Of a DNA stretch of 64,000 bases, positions 61,844-64,000 are shown one piece after another. Position numbers and translations under genes: made by a program. Position 1 is the stretch's first letter, and each line of letters starts with the position of its first letter. The DNA lies in contig JAURVB010014735.1 of NCBI GenBank assembly GCA_033002965.1, forward strand, positions 20,480-84,479. The letters are read 5' to 3'. Under the pieces are notes generated by a model. It did no database searches. It saw only the letters and a program-made list of their open reading frames with translations, and was not told the DNA's origin. This DNA is from Piper betle. Its lineage: Eukaryota; Streptophyta; Magnoliopsida; Piperales; Piperaceae.

Positions 61844-62296
61844 TTGCTGCTGGCAACACCACCTCTGGCTAGCGATGCTGTCCGACCACCCTCCTCTCTT
61901 ATTCTTCCTTCCATTCCCCCCACCCTGGCACGACCGTCACAGCCTAACCGACTTTTAGCCATCCTTGGTCACCACCGGCTAGCTCCCACCTCTGACCAAC
62001 CTTTTCCTCCCCTTCCCTTCCCCTCTTTTCCCTTATTCACCGCCACCCACCTTTTGCCCATCCTTGGTCGCCACCATCTGCATGTCACCGTCGCCCGGCC
62101 GGCCGGACCTCCTACCCCACTCCCCTTGCTCGGCCAGCCCTGGCCCTGCTCTTGTCCCCTTGGCACACAACAGCCGCCACCATCACCTCTCCTCAACGAC
62201 CATCGGCAAGTGCCGATAGGCATCATCGTCTCCTCCGAGGGAAGTCATGAGGTTCTACATTTCCCCCTTCATTTTTCCTTGTTAGGATGCTCATAA
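61844..62296 (+). other. Proline/leucine-rich open stretch, probably not a gene
   Basis: A 150-codon open frame of C-rich, repetitive composition (CACCATC, CCTTCCC words) directly after poly-C/CA tracts. No domain, signal peptide or splice support. Could be debris of a GC-rich gene or simple C-rich DNA. Confidence 0.25.
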
Positions 62297-62299
62297 CTT

Positions 62300-64000
62300 T
62301 TCATCACATATGAAATGTGTTGCCATGTTCTTAGTAATGCTAGTATAGAAATTTTGTTAAAACAAAATTTATTGAATGTAGTGGCATGTAACGAATAATA
62401 TGGGTTATTCACTAGTTAATGAGTTGATGGAAATAATTGCTATGAGTTTTAAATAAAAGGTTAGTATTTGAACTCTTAACTTAAAAACCCTAAATTTCCT
62501 ACATATTGAATTTATTAATATTAGTGATATTAAATTGGATTGAATTCATTTTATCATTGGTCTTTATTTGTTATCATTATTGTAGACAAGTGTTGGAAGA
62601 ATTATAATTATTGAGTTGTCACTAGATTGATATCTCTTATGGTTAGGTGGGTTATAAATGTATCTAATCATTAATTTATTTTTGGTATTTGAGATAATTA
62701 GATGAGGAATGACTTATTATAAGTTGGACTGTGGGGATTCATTCATTTCATTTCTATATTATTTACATAAATGTGGAATTATTTCTCTTGTATGATTAAT
62801 TCATGTTATTACATTGTACATAATTGTAATATATTCCTCACCTTCTCATACATATATAGGTTCACATCGTGATTAGTTACATTATGGATATGAGAGGTCG
62901 TTGTTGTCGTCATCATGTAATAGTAATATTATCTCATTAGATATTTACTTCTTCAACATTTATCTTGTTTCATGTAATTTTGCTTACTATTTTTTTAATC
63001 AATGTAGTTGTTGTACAGTCACCATACTTTGTTTTTGATAAAGTGTATGGTCACCATACTTAAGTGTTCATTTTATGTACCATGTCATATTTAGTGATAT
63101 TGTTGTGATTTTCGTCATATGCATCAATTTCACTCATGTATCATATAATTGGCATGAGAGTTACTGTGTAGTTTTGTTTGTGTAGGTTTGGTATAAAAGC
63201 TTGTCGTCTAGGCGTAAGACCATGCTTGGAGATTTTACTAGGTCCGTTAGGCCTCACCTCTTGATTGTCATTCTATTCCAACATTGTTTTATTTTATATA
63301 GATTAACAGGACGTGTTAAGTAGTCATTTTATCGGATCTCACTTAAGACAGGTCATTTAAATGTAACATTCTTCCATAATTAAGAACCCTCGAGGATAAG
63401 ATCTATTGAGCTATTTTCGAAAACTCAAATCTACTGTAAGTTACCTTCGAAACAATTTAAATAATTCCCTTCCCACCCCTATAAATATATTTTTTTGTCA
63501 GATTTCTTATGAGCCAAGAGATAGAGTAATTGACTTACACATACCGTGAGAGGGCGCATGTGTAAGTCACAGTTAGCACTATATTGATGAGAGGGTCGTT
63601 CTATTCGCGAGAGATCCTAATAACTTCACGTCTTGAACTTCCTCACACTCTTACAGGCGTGGAGCAGACGAGCACTATTTTGTATAGCGCAAATCTAGAC
63701 TTACAGTATCAAAGTGTACCGATGGCATCTGTGTGAGAGTACTTGGCCTTTGTGTTCTGGGCCAGGAGAAATATAGAGGTTTAGAGAGCTTAGGATAGTG
63801 GTTTTCCCAAAGAGTAGGACTTTTAAGAAAATGTTGAGAGTGGCACTATAACAATCAATTCGGGATGTCATTTAGTCTGCAGCTTGATGGTTCCTCAGTG
63901 GTTGCCCTTAGAGTGTTTAGATAAAGTTATATGATTCTTTTCTTTTACATGAGAGTAAGCTCTTATGTGTTAATTTGATATTTAGTTATTTCCGGACTAG
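62300..64000. mobile_element. Probable retroelement debris
   Basis: Low-complexity, stop-filled sequence; 63180-63560 is related in order and orientation to 8280-8600 (TTAAGTAGTCATTTTATCGG..TCACTTAA..GTCATTTAAATG, then AACCCTCGAGG). The piece 63600-63960 is less AT-rich. The window ends before any boundary can be seen. Confidence 0.35.

Noticed and set aside
61844..62296. 150-codon Pro/Leu-rich frame as a secreted or cell-wall protein
   Set aside because: Low-complexity C-rich DNA after poly-C tracts; no signal peptide or regular repeat motif of extensins.

Overview
This window looks like nuclear DNA of a flowering plant. Genes are sparse and multi-exonic, with GT-AG introns, very AT-rich intergenic DNA, many AT, AAT and AAG microsatellites, transposon debris and an old pararetrovirus-like insert. 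Every recognisable gene belongs to a plant family: D-type cyclin, class III peroxidase, multidomain FKBP-TPR, ACT-repeat (ACR) protein, EVE-domain protein, phytosulfokine precursor and ESCRT-III VPS2. Several genes (cyclin, peroxidase, EVE protein) have very GC-rich exons in AT-rich surroundings. That would suit a monocot, but this is inference and no species can be named.

Layout. 1-2.9 kb: intergenic, with a small GC-rich island. 2.9-4.3 kb (-): five-exon D-type cyclin. 4.4-9.7 kb: AT-rich, with a retroelement/LTR-like stretch near 7.4-8.9 kb. 9.8-11.6 kb (+): four-exon secretory peroxidase. 13.0-13.4 kb (+): small conserved gene with an apparent frameshift. 13.4-20 kb: transposon fragments and a GC-rich, internally repeated element. 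20.3-25.6 kb (+): thirteen-exon FKBP-TPR gene with two single-base lesions. 26.0-28.7 kb (-): ACR gene, convergent with the FKBP gene. 34.2-34.4 kb (-): small basic protein. 35.7-37.5 kb (-): small gene with an internal 43-bp exon. 38.7-39.2 kb (-): EVE protein. 39.3-45.2 kb: transposon and tandem-repeat DNA. 45.3-45.6 kb (-): phytosulfokine precursor carrying the variant pentapeptide YIYTN. 51.0-55.2 kb (-): VPS2, whose first intron holds about 2 kb of pararetrovirus-like sequence between two TA microsatellites. 55.3-64 kb: hAT-like elements, duplicated repeats, an unrecognised degraded gene and retroelement debris.

The genes do not form one pathway. They are an ordinary eukaryotic neighbourhood spanning cell cycle (CYCD), cell-wall/redox (peroxidase), chaperone/isomerase (FKBP), amino-acid-sensing-type domains (ACR), modified-nucleotide binding (EVE), peptide hormone (PSK) and endosomal sorting (VPS2). 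I did not find an undescribed multi-gene system. The points most worth a second look are the YIYTN phytosulfokine precursor, the viral insert in the VPS2 intron, the FKBP gene with two identical-context one-base deletions and eroded active sites, and a non-autonomous hAT-like element with a clear target-site duplication. Splice sites were placed by eye from GT/AG signals, reading phase and family similarity.
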